A stretch of DNA of 64,000 nt from a virus: IMG/VR virus record IMGVR_UViG_3300033146_005641, positions 55,352 to 119,351 of that record; one strand, written 5' to 3'. The position numbers were made by a program, and so were the translations under genes. Below are positions 62,804 to 64,000 of the stretch, one piece after another; position 1 is the stretch's first letter; the number at the start of each line of letters is the position of its first letter. The notes beneath the pieces are model-generated. The model was given only the letters and a program-made list of their open reading frames with translations. It was not told where the DNA came from and ran no database searches.

Positions 62804-63490
62804 ATGTATGTTATAAAACATAATGATGAATACAAAACCTTTTTACATATGGTAAAAACTGCAGGAATAAGTGTATCTAATGCTCTATACGATGCAGGAT
62901 ATCAGAAGTATGTAAATTTGAGACACATAGACATAAAATACCTACCAGATGAGTTTAAAAATTCTAAAAAATATATTATATTAAGAGAGCCACATGATTG
63001 GTATAAGAGTTTCTATAATTTTTTTATTAATGTAGAAGGATATTTATCTTTTATGTTAAATGATCCTAAAGATGATGGTTATATTTATCCTATCGGTTTA
63101 AATGAATTTATAAGAAGAAGTATTAATTTTAAAGATACTTTAGAAAAATTTCCTAATAAGGCTAGAGTATTTAATAATATATTACAAACTCAAGGTAATA
63201 TTCATTTTATTACCACATATTTCGATGAGCCTGTAAATTATAAAGATCCTAAAACTTTAGAACAATTTGATATGAGTCTTTTTGAGTGGTTTTGGAAACA
63301 CACAGGAGGTGATGAGGCTGATACTATTATACCTATGAATAAATTATATAAATTAGAGGATGAATTAGGTATTAAAATGCCACATCGTAATAAAACAAAA
63401 AATAAAACTGAAGAAGAAATCGATCCAGACGTTTTAAAACTAATTAAGAAAACACATAATAGATTTTATGATCTCTATGAAGAGAATTAA
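62804..63490 (+). CDS. Sulfotransferase-like protein
   Basis: 228 residues after ATAAGGATTTAA. FLHMVKTAGISVSNALYDAG (~13-32) matches the 5'-phosphosulfate-binding loop (KTAGTS) and KKYIILREPHDWYKSFYNFF (~55-74) the 3'-phosphate-binding motif (RdPv.w.yS.yn.f) of PAPS-dependent sulfotransferases. Length is normal for the family. Together with the APS-kinase-like fusion it would let the phage make PAPS and use it. The acceptor could be a surface glycan or a phage product. It lies directly beside fibre genes. Confidence 0.75.
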   Translation: MYVIKHNDEYKTFLHMVKTAGISVSNALYDAGYQKYVNLRHIDIKYLPDEFKNSKKYIILREPHDWYKSFYNFFINVEGYLSFMLNDPKDDGYIYPIGLNEFIRRSINFKDTLEKFPNKARVFNNILQTQGNIHFITTYFDEPVNYKDPKTLEQFDMSLFEWFWKHTGGDEADTIIPMNKLYKLEDELGIKMPHRNKTKNKTEEEIDPDVLKLIKKTHNRFYDLYEEN

Positions 63491-63495
63491 TTATT

Positions 63496-63681
63496 TTAGA
63501 AAAATTTTTTTGTTGTTTCTCTTCTTTTTCGACTGAAATCATCGTATTTTAAGTAAAAACCATTTCTATCTTTTTTCAAAACTTTTATGGTTGTAAAAAG
63601 ATAGAATGGACTCTTCTCGATAAATCTTTCCTCTATCATCAACTCTATAGGTATTATATATTTATTTTTAACACTTGACAT
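63496..63681 (-). CDS. Possible small protein downstream of a fibre gene
   Basis: 61 residues, MSSVKNKYIIPIELMIEERF at the start, basic at the end (SRKRRETTKKFF). It lies 31 bases after the fibre stop on the same strand, but its ribosome binding site is poor. Could be a fibre-assembly helper or no gene at all. Confidence 0.35.
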   Translation of the reverse strand: MSSVKNKYIIPIELMIEERFIEKSPFYLFTTIKVLKKDRNGFYLKYDDFSRKRRETTKKFF

Positions 63682-63712
63682 ACCAGAGTTGATGAATAGT
63701 TTTAATCATCTA

Positions 63713-64000
63713 TTATACTGTAGTTCCTGTAGCATCTACCCACTGTGATCCATCCCACCAGATAGGTTTAGTTAAGTCTGTATCAAAATAGCTTTGACCT
63801 ACTATAGTTGTAGATGGTCTACTAGCTGTATCTCCTGAATTATTTACAGTAGATACTGTAGCTTCATCAGCAATAGGATAGCTTCTATTTTCTGTCCAAG
63901 CACTCCACGAAGAATCATATATCCTCATAAAAATAGAACCATCATTAAAAGTAGCAACCTGCATTACTCTCGAACCATCATTAAATACTTCTAAATAGAA
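63713..64000 (-). CDS. C-terminal part of a second tail fibre protein (partial)
   Basis: The frame is open from the window edge (96 residues seen). FYLEVFNDGSRVMQVATFND and FMRIYDSSWSAWTENRSYPI show the knob-like pattern with repeated FNDG and W.AW, as in fibre C-termini of many phages. The end, FDTDLTKPIWWDGSQWVDAT, is typical of phage fibre tips. The main part of the gene is to the right of the window. Confidence 0.75.
   Translation of the reverse strand, partial: FYLEVFNDGSRVMQVATFNDGSIFMRIYDSSWSAWTENRSYPIADEATVSTVNNSGDTASRPSTTIVGQSYFDTDLTKPIWWDGSQWVDATGTTV

Overview
This window is a very AT-rich stretch of a T4-like myovirus genome (class Caudoviricetes). It carries most of the T4 morphogenesis core: gp18, gp19, gp25, gp26/gp51, gp27, gp48/54, gp53, gp5, gp6, gp7-like, gp13, gp14, gp16-like, gp20, gp21, gp22, gp23, gp4, and parts of the replication and late-transcription machinery (gp44, gp61, gp55, gp33-like). 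The host is most likely a member of the Campylobacterota. At least 17 promoters fit the Campylobacter sigma70 pattern (a TTTAAGT-type box about 17 bases before TATAAT), and a 50-residue NrdD-like mini-protein of a type I recall from Campylobacterota is present. The species cannot be decided from the window.

Layout. Bases 1-780 hold small early genes, two of them broken. 0.8-5.1 kb (minus) is the tail sheath and tube block; 5.1-21 kb (plus) is the baseplate, hub and tape-measure operon; 21-21.5 kb (minus) is another tube-like gene. 21.6-25.8 kb carries the late sigma factor (gp55), a gp33-like co-activator, the clamp loader (gp44) and a ParM-like filament pair. 25.8-31.8 kb carries an Hsp20, primase (gp61), a Cas4-like nuclease and small genes. 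31.8-34.5 kb is a patchwork of head-completion genes and small genes on alternating strands. 34.6-40.7 kb (minus) is the head operon gp20-gp67-like-gp21-x-x-gp22-gp23. 40.7-43.4 kb (plus) is gp13 followed by a full lysis cassette (M15 endolysin, Rz-like and Rz1-like spanins, holin). 44.4-58 kb is an accessory early region: kinases, metallo-hydrolases, a ClpP-like protease, FolE and QueD (7-deazaguanine pathway), a YqiA-like esterase, a phosphoribosyltransferase, an HD-Pnk RNA-repair enzyme and LRR-like proteins. 58-61.2 kb is gp14, a gp16-like gene and a fibre. 61.3-63.5 kb is a putative sulfate-activation/sulfotransferase cassette, next to the 3' end of a second fibre gene.

Regulation can be read from the sequence. 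Early or middle genes have a repeated module (TTTAAGT box, TATAATATATTATA, then an AAAGAGAAAAGGATAGAAAG leader). Structural genes have the T4 late box TATAAATA 20-30 bases upstream, several times as an overlapping divergent pair. This matches the gp55 and gp33-like genes in the window. Two divergent modules put the late box or the early -10 box so close to the ATG that the mRNA should be leaderless.

A striking pattern is that at least six small genes in the accessory or early regions are broken by one or more frameshifts, while genes of more than 3 kb in the structural block are intact.
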